From NCBI RefSeq assembly GCF_023715145.1, contig NZ_JAMBNP010000005.1, forward strand, positions 186,001-250,000: 64,000 nt of DNA, read 5' to 3'. This DNA is from Paenibacillus glycanilyticus (GTDB lineage: Bacteria > Bacillota > Bacilli > Paenibacillales > Paenibacillaceae). The notes under the pieces were generated by a model. That model was given only the letters and a program-made list of their open reading frames with translations, was not told where the DNA came from and searched no databases. Below, piece after piece: positions 62,663-64,000 of the stretch (within the stretch, counting starts at the first letter, position 1; each line of letters starts with the position of its first letter). The position numbers were made by a program, and so were the translations under genes.

Positions 62663-63061
62663 TTGATTACCGAAACGCTGCAAACATCAAGAAGAGATGA
62701 AATGATTGATATTACGCGTAAGGTAGCATCTATTGTAACGCGTGAAGGAATCCAAAGCGGGCTTGCCGTTGTATACTGTCCGCACACAACTGCTGGAATT
62801 GCGATTCAAGAGAATGCCGATCCGGATGTGAAGCATGATATATTAATGCGTCTTAACGAGGTATATCCTTGGGAGCATCCGAAATACCGGCATGCAGAAG
62901 GAAATACGGCCTCCCATTTGAAGGCGCTTACGACGGGGACAAGCCAGACCGTTGTCATTAATGGCGGAAAGCTTGTGCTTGGCACCTGGCAGGGTATTTA
63001 TTTCTGCGAATTTGACGGTCCGCGCAGCCGCCAATATCATGTCAAACTGATCAACGGCTAG
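62663..63061 (+). CDS. yjbQ: YjbQ (UPF0047) family protein
   Basis: 132 residues. Family signature YCPHTTAGIAIQENADPDV and HLKALTTGTSQTVVINGGKLVLGTWQGIYFCEFDGPR. Relatives have thiamin-phosphate-synthase-like side activity; physiological function unknown. Start is TTG with a near-perfect GGAGGAGGGAG, because an ATG at 62639 lacks a site and the longer frame overlaps the hairpin. It lies between leuA and leuB on the same strand, an unusual insertion. Confidence 0.85.
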   Translation: MITETLQTSRRDEMIDITRKVASIVTREGIQSGLAVVYCPHTTAGIAIQENADPDVKHDILMRLNEVYPWEHPKYRHAEGNTASHLKALTTGTSQTVVINGGKLVLGTWQGIYFCEFDGPRSRQYHVKLING

Positions 63062-63195
63062 ACAGGTCGAGGCCTTTATAAGCAGCACCTATAAAGATGA
63101 TAGATTTTATATCTTGGTTTTCATGCTTGAAATGTGGTACAAATGATAATAGTGTGAGAATAGCTTGCTAGAGCGAATATGAGGAGTGTGCAATT

Positions 63196-64000
63196 ATGTC
63201 AGAAGTGAAAAAAATCGCTGTCATCGCCGGCGACGGTATTGGTCCAGAGGTAGTTGGCGAGGCGCTTAAAGTCATGAAAAAAACCGAGGAATTGTTCGGT
63301 TACCAATTCGAATTCGAGCATGGTCTGTTCGGCGGTATTGCCATTGACGAGAAAGGTACGCCGCTGCCGCAAGAAACGCTTGAGATTTGTAAAAACGCTG
63401 ACGCTGTTTTGCTCGGCGCTGTAGGCGGTCCGAAATGGGACAACAACTCCAAAGAGCTTCGTCCGGAAACAGGCTTGCTCGGCATTCGTAAAGCACTCGG
63501 CTTGTTCTCGAACATCCGTCCTGCTAACGTATTCGACTGCCTGAAGGAAGCATCGACGCTGAAACCGGAAGTACTGGAAGGTACTGACCTGATCGTTGTC
63601 CGCGAGTTGACTGGCGGCATCTACTTCGGCGAGAAATTCCGCCGCGAGGGCGCAAACGGCGAAGAAGCCGTTGATACTTGCGTATACAACGTGCAAGAGG
63701 TTGAACGCATCGTTCGCCAAGCTTTCGATATCGCAATGACCCGGAGCAAACGTCTGGCTTCGGTAGATAAAGCAAACGTTCTGGAAACATCCCGCCTGTG
63801 GCGCGAAGTGGTTAACCGGATCGCTCCCGAGTATCCGGAAGTTGAACTCGAGCATGTACTCGTTGACAACTGCGCGATGCAATTGCTTCGCCGTCCATCC
63901 AGCTTTGACGTTATCGTAACGGAAAACATGTTTGGCGACATCCTGAGCGACGAAGCAGCAATGCTGACAGGCTCGATCGGCATGCTCTCCTCCGCATCGC
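63196..64000 (+). CDS. leuB: 3-isopropylmalate dehydrogenase, 3' end outside window
   Basis: NAD-dependent decarboxylating dehydrogenase of leucine synthesis. The visible 268 residues begin [19 protein letters not shown] and carry [47 protein letters not shown] and [38 protein letters not shown] (metal-binding Asp residues included, read in parts). GAGGAGTG before the ATG. The gene is open at base 64000; about 90 residues remain beyond. A weak promoter-like TTGGTT-18-TACAAA lies at 63114-63143. Confidence 0.96.
   Translation, partial: MSEVKKIAVIAGDGIGPEVVGEALKVMKKTEELFGYQFEFEHGLFGGIAIDEKGTPLPQETLEICKNADAVLLGAVGGPKWDNNSKELRPETGLLGIRKALGLFSNIRPANVFDCLKEASTLKPEVLEGTDLIVVRELTGGIYFGEKFRREGANGEEAVDTCVYNVQEVERIVRQAFDIAMTRSKRLASVDKANVLETSRLWREVVNRIAPEYPEVELEHVLVDNCAMQLLRRPSSFDVIVTENMFGDILSDEAAMLTGSIGMLSSAS

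Overview
The window looks like chromosomal DNA from a Paenibacillus-type member of the Bacillota (Paenibacillaceae). The reasons are strong AGGAGG-type ribosome binding sites, many U-tailed terminators, a T-box leader, Fur/PerR/CcpA/CymR-style sites, a cluster of YesM/YesN regulators with LplB/YtcP/LplA-type sugar transporters, and about 50% GC. No rRNA, tRNA, CRISPR array, transposase or prophage gene was seen. This placement is inferred from gene content, not from a database search.

Layout. 1-7.6 kb: endonuclease IV (cut by the window edge), purU, transketolase, ppnP, a beta-hydroxyacid-type dehydrogenase, pgi and yvyE. 7.7-11.7 kb: a sulfate ABC operon (cysT-cysW-cysA-sbp) behind a probable CymR site. 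11.7-20 kb: a HAD phosphatase, a C-terminal processing protease, a Fur-box-controlled DUF1450 protein, ferritin, a UvrD-type helicase, two GNAT acetyltransferases and fur behind two tandem PerR boxes. 20-31 kb: a squalene-hopene/sporulenol-type cyclase, a pseudouridine synthase, a secreted HtrA-like protease with stalk domain, a B12-radical-SAM protein, deoxynucleoside kinase, an MFS exporter and a ROK-type regulator. 31-36.6 kb: small hypothetical genes, the tRNA wobble-uridine pair mnmL-mnmM, trmB, a PAP2 phosphatase and a GT4 glycosyltransferase. 36.9-39.6 kb: a membrane GT2 and the infC-rpmI-rplT operon with an L20-type leader; infC starts with ATT.

39.7-55.9 kb is the most distinctive region: a glycan-utilisation locus of about 16 kb. 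It holds an AraC regulator divergent from a cytoplasmic GH95 fucosidase-family enzyme, a secreted GH36-like enzyme with two carbohydrate-binding modules, a YesM/YesN-like two-component pair, a three-gene ABC importer, and a second, cytoplasmic GH36-like paralogue. The likely logic is outside trimming, import of oligosaccharides, then inside degradation, with catabolite repression through cre-like sites. The true substrate cannot be read from the sequence.

56-64 kb: a glycine-rich small protein, a GNAT, and the branched-chain amino acid operon ilvB-ilvN-ilvC-leuA-(yjbQ)-leuB behind a T-box leader whose likely specifier is a leucine codon. leuB is cut by the window end. Several structured intergenic spacers inside this operon and a perfect 11-bp palindrome next to its promoter are unexplained.
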